Part shown: in pieces, positions 26,325 to 35,911 of the stretch
Position numbering within the stretch: position 1 is the stretch's first letter
Layout: each line of letters begins with the position of its first letter
Origin: Clostridium sp. AWRP
Lineage (GTDB): Bacteria; Bacillota; Clostridia; Clostridiales; Clostridiaceae
NCBI RefSeq assembly: GCF_004006395.2
Contig: NZ_CP029758.2
Location: 2,046,001 to 2,110,000, forward strand
DNA length: 64,000 nt
Reading direction: 5' to 3'
The notes under the pieces: generated by a model
What the model was told of the DNA's origin: nothing
Database searches by the model: none
Seen by the model: only the letters and a program-made list of their open reading frames with translations
Made by a program: the position numbers and the translations under genes

Positions 26325-26759
26325 ATGGATGATAATAAAAGCATTGTAATAATGAGGGAAATGAAAACAATATTATATTCTTTTAAAAAGAAAATGAAAA
26401 GTAGTTTTAATAGTTTTAATCTTACTGCACCTCAAGGAATGCTTATTGAAATATTGCGTAGATATGGTGATATGAAAATAAGTGATTTGAGTAAAAGGAT
26501 GGGATTATCAAATAGCACTGTGTCTGGAATTATAGATAGATTAGAAAAACAAGGACTAGTAAAAAGGACTAGAAGTGACGAGGATAGAAGAGTAATTTAT
26601 GTAGATGTAACTGATAAGTTTAAAAATGTATTCCAGGGGAATTTTAAAAAAATTGAACAAGAATTTGAGAATATGATGAGTAAAGCTTCCCCGGAGGAAA
26701 TTGATAGTATACTTAATGGACTTCATCTATTAAAAAATTTAGTTAATAAGAAGAAGTAA
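26325..26759 (+). CDS. MarR-family transcriptional regulator
   Basis: 144 residues behind AGAGGTG. The winged helix-turn-helix is clear: LTAPQGMLIEILRRYGDMKI, SDLSKRMGLSNSTVSGIIDR, LEKQGLVKRTRSDEDRRVIYV, with the DxRxxxV wing signature. It starts a three-gene unit with the two ABC exporter subunits, 46 bp upstream of the first. It most likely represses the operon until a drug or metabolite binds. Confidence 0.92.
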   Translation: MDDNKSIVIMREMKTILYSFKKKMKSSFNSFNLTAPQGMLIEILRRYGDMKISDLSKRMGLSNSTVSGIIDRLEKQGLVKRTRSDEDRRVIYVDVTDKFKNVFQGNFKKIEQEFENMMSKASPEEIDSILNGLHLLKNLVNKKK

Positions 26760-26805
26760 TTTAAAATGAAATTATAGTATTCATATAAGGAGAATATTAA
26801 ACAAT

Positions 26806-29031
26806 ATGATTAAATTAATAAAATATTTAAAACCTTTTGCAGGATTGATTATTGCAGCTGTAATGCTTTTGTTCGTACAGGCCATGTGTGATCTTGCGCT
26901 TCCAGATTACACATCTAATATTGTAAATAAAGGTATACAGCAAGGTGGTATTGTAAGTTCTGTACCTCAGGCAATAAGAGAAAGCCAAATGGAAAAAATA
27001 AAAATATTTATGAATAAGAGTGATTTAGAGGAAGTTTCTAAAAGTTATGTTCCTGTTGATAAATCAAATGCAGACTATACTAGGTATTTAAAGAAGTATC
27101 CAAATCTCAAAAATGAACCTATTTTTGTACTTAAGGATGTTGATAAAAATCAAATGAACAAATTAAGTTCTATAATGGGAAGATCCATAATAGATGCTTC
27201 AGGTGTTGAACAGATTAAGTCCAGTGCGAAAAATGGAGTGATTTCATTTAATGGCATGAAAATACCGGCTAGTGCAGATTTATTTGATATGATTTCTAAA
27301 ATGCCAGATAAGCAGCGTTTAAAAATAATTGAAGATATAAACAAAAAAACATCTAGTTTGGATGATAATATGGTTGTCCAATTGACTGCCTCTAAAATTA
27401 AAGCAGAATACAAGGCACTTGGAATGAATACGGATAAAATCCAGAGTAAATATATAATAAATGTTGGAATAACTATGCTTTTTATATCACTTCTTGGGGG
27501 TATGTGTACCGTTGCAGTTGGGTTTTTAGCAGCAAGAACTGCAGCAGGGCTTGCCAGAAATTTGCGTAAAAATGTATTTGAAAAAGTTGAAAACTTTTCA
27601 AATGCGGAATTTGATAAGTTTTCAACGGCATCTCTCATAACAAGGAGTACAAATGACATTACTCAAATACAAATGCTTATGGTTATTATGATAAGAATGG
27701 TATTTTATGCACCAATTATGGGAGTTGGTGGTGTAATAAGAGCTATGGGAAAAAGTAAATCCATGTCATGGATTATTGCACTTGCAGTTATAGTGCTTTT
27801 AGGGTTGATACTTGTAGTATTTGCAGTAGCTTTTCCAAAGTTTAAAATTATACAAAAGCTTATAGATAAACTAAACCTTGTAACTCGTGAAAATCTTTCT
27901 GGAATGATGGTAATAAGGGCTTTTAATACACAAAAGTTTGAAGAAGAGCGTTTTGACAAGGCAAATAAAGATGTGACAAAGACAAATTTGTTTGTAAATC
28001 GTGTGATGGTGTCCATGATGCCTGTAATGATGTTTGTAATGAATGGAATTACACTGCTTATAATATGGGTTGGCGCTCATGAAGTTGCAAATTCAAATAT
28101 GCAGGTAGGAGATATGATGGCATTTATGCAGTATGCAATGCAGATAATTATGGCATTTTTAATGCTTGCTATGATGTTTATTTTAATACCAAGAGCATCT
28201 GTTTCTGCAGGCCGTATTGAAGAAGTTTTAGAAACAGATATTTCAATTGTAGATCCAGAAGATAGGGCACATTTTGAAGACAATATACAGGGAATTGTTG
28301 AATTTAACAATGTATCTTTCAGATATCCTGGAGCAGGTGAAGATGTCTTAAAAAATGTAAGTTTTAAAGCTCTTTCTGGAAAAACAACGGCATTTATAGG
28401 CTCTACAGGTTCTGGAAAGACAACCCTTGTAAATTTGATTATGCGTTTTTATGATGTAACAGCAGGTGAAGTGCTTGTAGATGGAGTGAATGTAAAGAAA
28501 ATAACTCAGCATGAACTTCGGGATAAAATTGGATATGTACCACAGAAAGGATACTTATTTAGCGGCACAATTGAATCCAACCTTAAATATGGAGATAAAA
28601 ATGTAGGTTATGATGGTATAAATCATGCTGTAGAAGTTTCTCAGTCAGAAGGATTTATAAATGAAAAAACTAAGGGAATTAAAAGTGAAATTTCCGAGGG
28701 AGGCTCAAATGTATCTGGAGGTCAGAAACAGAGACTTTCTATTGCCCGTGCTCTTGTGAAGAAACCTGAAATTTATGTATTTGATGATAGTTTTTCTGCT
28801 CTCGATTTTAAAACGGATGCTGCCCTTAGAAAGGCACTTAGAAAAGAGACTACTTCAAGTACATTCCTTATTGTGGCACAGCGTATTTCTACAATTATGG
28901 ATGCAGATCAAATAATAGTTCTTGATGATGGTAATGTAGTAGGAATAGGTACTCATGAGGAGCTTATGAAAAATTGTGAAACTTATAGGGAAATTGCTCT
29001 TTCACAGCTTTCAAAGGAGGAATTGGCATGA
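26806..29031 (+). CDS. ABC exporter subunit with degenerate catalytic site (heterodimer half 1)
   Basis: 741 residues, longer than the usual ~580. An extra ~140-residue, mostly hydrophilic region (about 45-210) sits between TM1 and TM2, on the outer face. The TM domain is followed by a nucleotide-binding domain with Walker A GSTGSGKTT (near residue 532), signature VSGGQKQR and Walker B YVFDDSFSALD. The residue after the Walker B Asp is Asp, not the catalytic Glu, as in the degenerate halves of heterodimeric exporters (BmrC, LmrC, TM287). It overlaps the second subunit by four bases (ATGA). It exports drugs or lipophilic compounds. Confidence 0.92.
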   Translation: MIKLIKYLKPFAGLIIAAVMLLFVQAMCDLALPDYTSNIVNKGIQQGGIVSSVPQAIRESQMEKIKIFMNKSDLEEVSKSYVPVDKSNADYTRYLKKYPNLKNEPIFVLKDVDKNQMNKLSSIMGRSIIDASGVEQIKSSAKNGVISFNGMKIPASADLFDMISKMPDKQRLKIIEDINKKTSSLDDNMVVQLTASKIKAEYKALGMNTDKIQSKYIINVGITMLFISLLGGMCTVAVGFLAARTAAGLARNLRKNVFEKVENFSNAEFDKFSTASLITRSTNDITQIQMLMVIMIRMVFYAPIMGVGGVIRAMGKSKSMSWIIALAVIVLLGLILVVFAVAFPKFKIIQKLIDKLNLVTRENLSGMMVIRAFNTQKFEEERFDKANKDVTKTNLFVNRVMVSMMPVMMFVMNGITLLIIWVGAHEVANSNMQVGDMMAFMQYAMQIIMAFLMLAMMFILIPRASVSAGRIEEVLETDISIVDPEDRAHFEDNIQGIVEFNNVSFRYPGAGEDVLKNVSFKALSGKTTAFIGSTGSGKTTLVNLIMRFYDVTAGEVLVDGVNVKKITQHELRDKIGYVPQKGYLFSGTIESNLKYGDKNVGYDGINHAVEVSQSEGFINEKTKGIKSEISEGGSNVSGGQKQRLSIARALVKKPEIYVFDDSFSALDFKTDAALRKALRKETTSSTFLIVAQRISTIMDADQIIVLDDGNVVGIGTHEELMKNCETYREIALSQLSKEELA

Positions 29032-30887
29032 GTGATAAATATAAGATAAAAAGACAAAAGTCACATCAGCATGGACCTGGTGGTATGATACAGGGCGGCG
29101 AAAAGGCAAATGACTTTAAAGGTACTATGAAAAAGCTCATGTCATATATGAATGAATATAAATTAGCTGTTATCATAGTATTTATATTTGCAGCTGCAAG
29201 TGCTGTGTTTTCCATAGTGGGACCTAAGATATTGGGTAAGGCTACAACTAAGCTCTTTGAGGGAATTATGGGTAAAATTTCAGGCTCAGGCTCTGGAATA
29301 GATTTTGATTATATAGCTAGGATATTAATAATACTTGCAGGACTATATGCGTTAAGTACACTTTTTAGTTATATTCAGGGATGGCTTATGTCTGGTGTTT
29401 CCATGAAAGTAAGCTACAAGATGCGAAAGGAAATTTCAAAGAAAATAAACAGATTACCTCTTAAATATTTTGATGGAACAAATCAAGGGGAAGTACTATC
29501 TCGTGTTACCAATGATGTGGATACGGTGAGTCAGACTTTAAATCAGAGCTTGACTCAGATAATTACTTCCATTACTACTGTAGTAGGGGTACTTGTGATG
29601 ATGCTGAGCATAAGCTTTACTATGACTTTAGTAGCACTTTGCATAATTCCACTATCTATGGTAATTATGATGTTCATAATCAAACAATCCCAGAAATATT
29701 TTAAAGAGCAGCAGGATTATTTGGGACACGTAAATGGGCACGTAGAGGAAATGTATGGTGGTCATATAGTTATGAGAGCTTTTAATGGTGAAGAAGATAG
29801 CATTGAAAAGTTTGATGGACTAAATAATACACTGTATAAATCTGCGTGGAAATCACAGTTTTTGTCAGGCATGATAATGCCAATTATGAACTTTGTCAGC
29901 AATCTTGGTTATGTAGGTGTGTGTGTGCTTGGAGGGTGGCTTGCCATAAAAAAGACTATTGAAGTTGGAGATATTCAAGCTTTCATACAGTACGTAAGGT
30001 TTTTTACCCAGCCAATTACTCAAATAGCAAATATATCAAATATACTTCAACAAACTGCTGCTTCAGCAGAGCGTGTATTTGAATTCTTAGAAGAGGAAGA
30101 AGCAGTACCTGAGACTTGCAATCCTGTAAAACTTGAAAAGGTTGAAGGGTATGTAGAATTTAGAAATGTTCATTTTGGATATAATTCTGACAAAGTTGTT
30201 ATAAATGATTTTTCAGCTAAGGTAAAACCAGGTGAAAAAGTTGCGATTGTAGGACCAACAGGTGCAGGAAAAACTACTATGGTAAAACTTTTAATGCGAT
30301 TTTATGATATAAATAGCGGGTCTATTTTAGTAGACGGACATGACATAAGAGATTTTAGGCGAAATGATCTGAGATCTATATTCGGTATGGTGCTCCAGGA
30401 TACATGGCTTTATAATGGAAGTATAATAGAGAATATAAGGTATGGGAGGCTTAATGCTTCCGATGAAGAGGTTAAAATTGCAGCGAAGGCAGCTCATGTG
30501 GATAGTTTTGTGCGCACTCTACCAGATGGATACAATATGATTTTAAATGAAGAAGCCTCTAATGTATCCCAAGGTCAAAAGCAGCTTTTAACAATTGCAA
30601 GGGCTATACTTGCAGATCCTAAAGTTCTTATTCTTGATGAAGCAACCAGTTCTGTAGATACCCGTACAGAAGTTAGGATAAAAAAGGCAATGGATAATCT
30701 TATGAAAGATCGTACTAGTTTTATTATTGCACACAGATTGTCTACAGTGCGCGATGCAGATTTAATTCTTGTAATGAATAATGGTGATATTGTAGAACAG
30801 GGAAATCATGAAGAACTTTTGAAAAATAAAGGATTTTACTATAATCTTTATAATAGCCAATTTGAAGATTCTCTGGCTGCTGAATAA
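29028..30887 (+). CDS. ABC exporter subunit with canonical Walker B (heterodimer half 2)
   Basis: 619 residues, translationally coupled to the first subunit. The N-terminus is a His/Gly-rich cytoplasmic leader (KSHQHGPGGMIQGG). Six TM helices follow, then Walker A GPTGAGKTT (near residue 409), Walker B LILDEATSSVD with the catalytic Glu, and an H-loop (IAHRLS). The signature is VSQGQKQ rather than SGGQ. This pairs with the Asp in the partner, so one of the two ATP sites is degenerate on both sides, as expected for a BmrCD/TM287-288-type pump. Confidence 0.92.
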   Translation: MSDKYKIKRQKSHQHGPGGMIQGGEKANDFKGTMKKLMSYMNEYKLAVIIVFIFAAASAVFSIVGPKILGKATTKLFEGIMGKISGSGSGIDFDYIARILIILAGLYALSTLFSYIQGWLMSGVSMKVSYKMRKEISKKINRLPLKYFDGTNQGEVLSRVTNDVDTVSQTLNQSLTQIITSITTVVGVLVMMLSISFTMTLVALCIIPLSMVIMMFIIKQSQKYFKEQQDYLGHVNGHVEEMYGGHIVMRAFNGEEDSIEKFDGLNNTLYKSAWKSQFLSGMIMPIMNFVSNLGYVGVCVLGGWLAIKKTIEVGDIQAFIQYVRFFTQPITQIANISNILQQTAASAERVFEFLEEEEAVPETCNPVKLEKVEGYVEFRNVHFGYNSDKVVINDFSAKVKPGEKVAIVGPTGAGKTTMVKLLMRFYDINSGSILVDGHDIRDFRRNDLRSIFGMVLQDTWLYNGSIIENIRYGRLNASDEEVKIAAKAAHVDSFVRTLPDGYNMILNEEASNVSQGQKQLLTIARAILADPKVLILDEATSSVDTRTEVRIKKAMDNLMKDRTSFIIAHRLSTVRDADLILVMNNGDIVEQGNHEELLKNKGFYYNLYNSQFEDSLAAE

Positions 30888-30919
30888 ATTGCAATTTGTT
30901 ACAAAAAAATAACTAAGTG

Positions 30920-30973
30920 ATAGCATGTCAATAATATCTTGAAAAAGAATATTTTTGATGTGCTATTTTTTTA
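30920..30973 (+). terminator. Terminator of the MarR-ABC-ABC operon
   Basis: Imperfect long stem ATAGCA...TCAA..ATAT with ATAT..TTGA...TGCTAT, followed by TTTTTTT. Confidence 0.8.
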
Positions 30974-31020
30974 ATTATTTAAGGTAGACGTATTTGATGC
31001 AAATCTATAAAAATTATTTA

Positions 31021-31047
31021 ACATAAATTTTATAGTATCAAAATATA
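31021..31047 (+). promoter_or_regulatory. Weak sigma-K-like promoter before the glycosyltransferase/methyltransferase gene
   Basis: AACA (AC at 31021-31022), 16 bp, then CAAAATATA (31039-31047), one mismatch from CATANNNTA. In sequence this AT-rich such a match can arise by chance. Confidence 0.25.
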
Positions 31048-31155
31048 ATTTAGTGTGATGTATATTAAGTTCAAAATTATTACTTGTAAGATTTAAAAAT
31101 ATAAATTAGTAACAAGTTATAAAATGTAAAATTTCTGAAGGAGGATAATTAAATA

Positions 31156-34100
31156 GTGGATAGTAAGGATAACTTAGTAAAAGATCAATTAAAGGATGAT
31201 GAACAAATAAATAGTGCAGCTAATAAGATAGATGGCGAACATACACAACCAATTAGTAGTCCAAAACTTAAACTTGTATTTTTTGTAAAACAAGGAATGG
31301 ATAGTTTTTTAGATGATATTATAAATGGATTATCTAATGAGTATATAAATAGAAAAATTGTAGTTAGTGATTTCAAACAAATTGATGAAGGTATGCAGTG
31401 GGCTGATATATGTTGGTTTGAATGGTGTGACGAACTTATAGGGTATGGAAGCAAATTAGCGATTGCTAGAGAGAAGAAAGTAATATGTAGGCTGCATAGA
31501 TATGAAGTCTTTACCAATTATCCTAAACAAGTTAACTGGGATAATGTAGATAAACTTATAATTGTAACAAAACATTTAAAAATATTTTTAAAAGCTCAAA
31601 TTCCAGATATAAATTCAAAAGTTGATATTGTAATTGTAAACAATGGAGTGAATTTAAGCAAATATAAATTTAAAGAAAGAAAAAAAGGTTTTAATATTGC
31701 TTATATAGGATATATCCACTCTAGAAAAAATCCTGTTTTAGTACTTCAAATAATGAAAGCACTTACTCAAAAAGATAAAAGATATAAATTATATGTTGCT
31801 GGCCAGTTTCAGGATGGTTTAATTAAGTTATATTGGTTTGACCAGATAAAGAAAATGAAGCTTGAAGAAAGTGTAATTTTTCAGGGATGGCAAAACAATG
31901 TAGAGAGTTGGTTAGAAGATAAGAATTATGTTTTATCAACAAGTATACATGAAAGCTTTGGATATGGTATTGCAGAAGCTATGGCAAGTGGGATAAAACC
32001 TATAATTCATAATTTTGTATTTGCAGATGAAATATGGGATAAAAAATTTTTGTTTTGCTCTATAGATGAAGCAATAAAAATGATAACAGAAGAAAAATAT
32101 GATTCTAGAGAATATAGAAATTTTATTCAAGATAATTACAGAAATGAATTACAAATAGATAAGATAAAACAAATAATTAAGAATATAGAAATTAGCAGTA
32201 AAATAGGACAACAAAAGTTTGATTATAAACAATATTGGAATGATAGATTGGATAATAAATTTGATATAGAGGGTGTTGGTTATATAGGATTAGGAAGAGA
32301 ATATAATGAATATCTATATAAAGCAAGGCTTTATACGTTAGATAAAATAATTAAAAAATTATTTAAAAAATCTAAACTAACAACAGTATTTGAAATAGGT
32401 CCAGGTATAGGAGTATTTACAAATTATTTTAAACAAAATGGAATAAGTAATTATTATGCTATTGATATATCAAAAAAATCAGTGGAAGTATTATCATCAA
32501 AATATAATAATTTTAATTTTATACAAGGTGACATAAGTGAAGGTAAAAATTATCCTAAAAATAGTAAATATGATTTAGTTTTCAGTGCAGATGTACTTTT
32601 ACATTTAACTGATGAAAATAAATTTAAACTTGCATTGAAAAATATGAAAAATGTATTAAATGATAATGGCTATATGATTATTTATGATGCTATAAGTAAA
32701 AATGAAGTAAAAAGTACGTCACCACACGTAAGGATTAGGAGTGTTGAATATATTAGAAAAGTACTTAGTGAAAATGGTATGGAAATAGAAACATGTATTC
32801 CTATGTATTTTTTTGCTAGTAGCCCATTCGATATTAATAGATCACAAACTGAATCATTGGAAGCCATTAATATTTTTAATTTAATACAAGTATTTCTTAA
32901 TCAAAATTATTGTAATATAAAAGGAGAAAATAAGAAAATTGTATTAGAATATTTGTATTATGTTGATAAATTATGTTTATCCAATTATAAATATGGATTG
33001 TCTGAAAAGTTGCTGATTATAAAAAAGAAGCAAAATAGGATTAATGTTAATATTGACATTGACGATATATGGGAAAAAAGTAATATAAGTGATAATATTA
33101 AGTCTGCTTTGCAAAATATTGAAAATAATAAGGAGCTTTATAATAACAATGAATTGATACGTATACAACAAAATGTTAATAATTTAATTTTATCTAAATA
33201 TACTATAAAAGAAGTCTATGAAAAAATTAATTTGTTCAGTGGCTATGATACAGATTTTGTTGATAAGTATGATTTTGATAATTCCAAAGCTATTATTGGT
33301 AAAAAAGAAAAAATTAATAGCAGATATGCTTTAATAGAATTTATTTTAGCTAATAATGAAGCACAATTAATAGTTACAGGAGTTATTTATGATAATGAAG
33401 GAAAAGAAATAATCCTGCCTAACTATTTAAATTTTTCAAGTAATAGAAATAAACTGATTGAAATAATTAATAGGGTGATTAATAGCGATATGGAATACAA
33501 CAATAGAGGTATAGCAGGTTTTATTAATGATAAGAAAATAGTTGATGATATAAAAGAAAACCAATTAGCATATAATTGGGAAAGAGGAATACCAGCTACT
33601 CAATTTATGCCATTAGTCGGCTATATAAATGTTATTGAAAGGTACAAATTAGCATTTAATTTTATAAAAAAATCGTATATTGTTTTGGAAGCTGCTAGTG
33701 GATTTGGATATGGTGCAGCATATATTTCAAAGGAATGTAAACAAGTAGAAGCATTAGACCTAGCTAAAGAGAATATTTTATTTGGTAAAAAAATGTATAG
33801 TTTTGAAAATATTAATTGGGTTGTAGGAGATGTAACAAAATTACCTTATGCTAATAATTATTTCGATGTATATATTTCATTTGAGACATTAGAACATTTG
33901 CCATTAAACTTAGTAGAAAGATATTTTTCTGAGGCTGTTAGGGTCTTAAAAAATAAGGGTAAAATGATTATATCTACTCCAAATAAAGCTGTGAGAGAAA
34001 ATGTTAGAAATCCATTCCATGTTAAGGAATATAATTTTTTAGAATTTGATGAGTTATTATATAAATATTTTTCTAACGTACAATATTACTCTATAGTAAA

Positions 34101-34164
34101 CAATAGATTAACTAAAGGGATGAATTTATCTGCATACAATATGATGGCTGTATGCGAAAAATAA
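31156..34164 (+). CDS. Three-domain glycosyltransferase / methyltransferase / methyltransferase fusion
   Basis: 1002 residues from a GTG start behind GAAGGAGG (11-base spacing). Residues about 35-340 form a GT4-like glycosyltransferase (FNIAYIGYIHSRKNPVLVLQ, YKLYVAGQFQDG, STSIHESFGYGIAEAMASG). Residues about 370-570 form a SAM methyltransferase (VFEIGPGIGVFTNYF, YDLVFSADVLLHLTDE). A linker of unclear fold follows, and residues about 810-1000 form a second methyltransferase (VLEAASGFGYGAAY, VVGDVTKLPYANNYFDV, EAVRVLKNKGKMIISTP). It probably builds and caps a methylated glycan chain on a surface protein or polymer. The acceptor is unknown; the exosporium-like proteins nearby are candidates. Confidence 0.85.
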   Translation: MDSKDNLVKDQLKDDEQINSAANKIDGEHTQPISSPKLKLVFFVKQGMDSFLDDIINGLSNEYINRKIVVSDFKQIDEGMQWADICWFEWCDELIGYGSKLAIAREKKVICRLHRYEVFTNYPKQVNWDNVDKLIIVTKHLKIFLKAQIPDINSKVDIVIVNNGVNLSKYKFKERKKGFNIAYIGYIHSRKNPVLVLQIMKALTQKDKRYKLYVAGQFQDGLIKLYWFDQIKKMKLEESVIFQGWQNNVESWLEDKNYVLSTSIHESFGYGIAEAMASGIKPIIHNFVFADEIWDKKFLFCSIDEAIKMITEEKYDSREYRNFIQDNYRNELQIDKIKQIIKNIEISSKIGQQKFDYKQYWNDRLDNKFDIEGVGYIGLGREYNEYLYKARLYTLDKIIKKLFKKSKLTTVFEIGPGIGVFTNYFKQNGISNYYAIDISKKSVEVLSSKYNNFNFIQGDISEGKNYPKNSKYDLVFSADVLLHLTDENKFKLALKNMKNVLNDNGYMIIYDAISKNEVKSTSPHVRIRSVEYIRKVLSENGMEIETCIPMYFFASSPFDINRSQTESLEAINIFNLIQVFLNQNYCNIKGENKKIVLEYLYYVDKLCLSNYKYGLSEKLLIIKKKQNRINVNIDIDDIWEKSNISDNIKSALQNIENNKELYNNNELIRIQQNVNNLILSKYTIKEVYEKINLFSGYDTDFVDKYDFDNSKAIIGKKEKINSRYALIEFILANNEAQLIVTGVIYDNEGKEIILPNYLNFSSNRNKLIEIINRVINSDMEYNNRGIAGFINDKKIVDDIKENQLAYNWERGIPATQFMPLVGYINVIERYKLAFNFIKKSYIVLEAASGFGYGAAYISKECKQVEALDLAKENILFGKKMYSFENINWVVGDVTKLPYANNYFDVYISFETLEHLPLNLVERYFSEAVRVLKNKGKMIISTPNKAVRENVRNPFHVKEYNFLEFDELLYKYFSNVQYYSIVNNRLTKGMNLSAYNMMAVCEK

Positions 34165-34172
34165 TACAACTT

Positions 34173-34226
34173 CACAATAAATAAACGACCGTTTATTAAA
34201 ATGGTCGTTTATTTATTGTGTTTTTC
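34173..34226. terminator. Strong terminator after the fusion gene
   Basis: Perfect 18-bp stem CACAATAAATAAACGACC/GGTCGTTTATTTATTGTG, followed by TTTTTC. Confidence 0.92.
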
Positions 34227-34375
34227 TCTTTTAGAGAATATATTCTGGATAGGTGTATGGACTGAAATTGATGACCTATAAAGTTCTAATTTTTTATAAC
34301 ACATTAAATAATTGCAGCATAGTATGTGTAGTGGGAAATGAAAATCCCCAAAACCTTTAAAAGGAGATGTTTAAA

Positions 34376-34675
34376 TTGGCACTTTCAGCAAGTTTTGATA
34401 CACCTCAATCTGGTAGTGTTAGGTCTATAAATGTAACAGGAACTATTCCTGCAGAGTCTCAGGCATATGCTTATGTTACGGTGCAGGTTACTAACACTAG
34501 CGGTACTGTTAACAGAGCCAATAGCGCATATTCTAGCGTATATGTTTTTAATAATACAAGCTCTGTAGAAAGAGTATCAGCTTCAGCCAACGTTAGTATA
34601 GCTATTGTACCAAAGATTCGTACTACAGATTCAATTAGAGAAGATCAAGTAACTATTGACTGGGTTGTAAGATAA
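34376..34675 (+). CDS. Small beta-rich surface-type protein
   Basis: 99 residues from the TTG at 34376, nine bases after AAAAGGAG; the ATG at 34367 abuts that site and is rejected. The product (ALSASFDTPQSGSVRSINVT, GTIPAESQAYAYVTVQVTN, SIAIVPKIRTTDSIRED) is one beta-sandwich-like module rich in Ser, Thr and Val. The same module forms the C-terminus of the next gene (REVNVTGTVAPES, YKVVIIPKERKGDTEKV). It may belong to DUF6385. There is no signal peptide, so a spore-surface or cytoplasmic assembly role is possible. A weak CATAGTATG with an upstream AC lies about 65 bp before the start. Confidence 0.6.
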   Translation: MALSASFDTPQSGSVRSINVTGTIPAESQAYAYVTVQVTNTSGTVNRANSAYSSVYVFNNTSSVERVSASANVSIAIVPKIRTTDSIREDQVTIDWVVR

Positions 34676-34694
34676 TGTCTTTGATTTGAGCAGA

Positions 34695-34732
34695 ATTAAT
34701 TGAACTATCTTAAAGCTATAAGTTCAATTAAT
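34695..34732. terminator. Hairpin after the small surface-type gene
   Basis: Perfect 12-bp stem ATTAATTGAACT/AGTTCAATTAAT, 14-base loop, 20 bases after the stop. Confidence 0.6.
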
Positions 34733-34755
34733 CATTGCTAAAATTTAAAGTTTTG

Positions 34756-34779
34756 TGGAGCCATTTTATTTTGGCTCCA
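34756..34779 (+). terminator. Second hairpin before the DNRLRE gene
   Basis: TGGAGCCA/TGGCTCCA stem followed by TTTAATAATAAAAAA; a terminator or a leader hairpin of the next gene. Confidence 0.55.
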
Positions 34780-34807
34780 TTTAATAATAAAAAAGGAGGA
34801 AAATAAA

Positions 34808-35596
34808 TTGTCCAATATAATAATTCCTGCCAGTAAAAGCCTTACTGTAACCAATAAATCACCAAAGGAAAATATAAATTCTAACCATATAAAGGTAGGT
34901 TATCATCAGAAATTTAAATATATTAGCTATCTGTTTTTTGATATTTCCAGTATTCCTCCCAATGCCAAAATTTTGAGTGCAAAACTTGTATTATTTAAAA
35001 CAAATAATTTTTATAAAGATAATAAAGAACTAGTTATTTATCAGTTAGATGATTATTTTAGCAGTTATACAACCTATAATAATCGTCCTAAAGTTAACAA
35101 GGATATTAAAGAAAACTTTAGCCCATTTACTTCAAAAATTTCTGTAACAGTAGATGTTACAAAATTTGTCTTGTTGTGGATTAAATCAAAATCTATTTGT
35201 ACAGGATTAATGCTGGCTGGAGATTCAAATTGTAGTCTTTCATCATTTGGTTCTTCAATAAGCAGCGATAGTTATATTATTCCTTTTATTGATATTAAAT
35301 ATAAGGTGTATTGCATAAGCTGTTGTGATGGAGAAGCTACCATAAGAGAAGTCAATGTTACGGGAACGGTTGCGCCTGAATCAAAATATATGTCAATCTT
35401 AAATGTTGAAGTAAAAAGGCATAAAAGCAATAAGGTGGGAAATTATTATATTGCTGATGAGTATGATAACTCATCGGGAGTTACTCCCCTTAAGATAGAT
35501 AAAAATTACAAAGTTGTTATTATTCCAAAAGAAAGAAAAGGTGATACTGAAAAGGTGAATCTTTATGGTTCATATAAGGAAGACAAAAAGACATAA
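34808..35596 (+). CDS. DNRLRE-domain protein with C-terminal module shared with its neighbour
   Basis: 262 residues from a TTG start behind AAAAAGGAGG. Residues 1-165 show the DNRLRE pattern (YISYLFFDISSIPPNAKILS, LVLFKTNNF, VDVTKFVLLWIKSKS, GLMLAGDSN) and end with an ISCCDG cysteine pair. Residues about 180-255 repeat the module of the 34376 product. DNRLRE proteins also occur in the spore island (13225). The pair 34376/34808 therefore looks like a second small set of surface components, placed between two glycosyltransferase genes that could modify them (inference). Confidence 0.7.
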   Translation: MSNIIIPASKSLTVTNKSPKENINSNHIKVGYHQKFKYISYLFFDISSIPPNAKILSAKLVLFKTNNFYKDNKELVIYQLDDYFSSYTTYNNRPKVNKDIKENFSPFTSKISVTVDVTKFVLLWIKSKSICTGLMLAGDSNCSLSSFGSSISSDSYIIPFIDIKYKVYCISCCDGEATIREVNVTGTVAPESKYMSILNVEVKRHKSNKVGNYYIADEYDNSSGVTPLKIDKNYKVVIIPKERKGDTEKVNLYGSYKEDKKT

Positions 35597-35911
35597 AACC
35601 AAAGAATATGAGCATATTAAATTAACTTATATGTTGTCAATTTAATTACTATAATTAACAAATGAATAATTTATGATTAGTATTATTTTATACAAACAAC
35701 AACAATTTGTTTTATTACCTGTATCCTTTTCAAAATATAAGATTATTGTAAAATTCAAATAATTTCCTGCCAATAAATGCTTATATTCATTAAATTTCCT
35801 TTTACATACCTATATTAAAATCAATACATTGTATATTTTATATATAACTCTTAAATACGTTAATTAATAACGCAAAATATAGTACAATATTGTACATCAG
35901 GAGGAATAAAG
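35597..35911. other. Intergenic stretch before the GT2-TPR gene
   Basis: AT-rich, with no ORF. It ends with a perfect palindrome, GTACAATATTGTAC (35882-35895), that overlaps a plausible -10 (TATAGT) and could be an operator. Confidence 0.4.

Noticed and set aside
27150..28310. Several antisense frames within the first ABC exporter gene
   Set aside because: Shadows of a gene with intact ABC motifs; no start signals.
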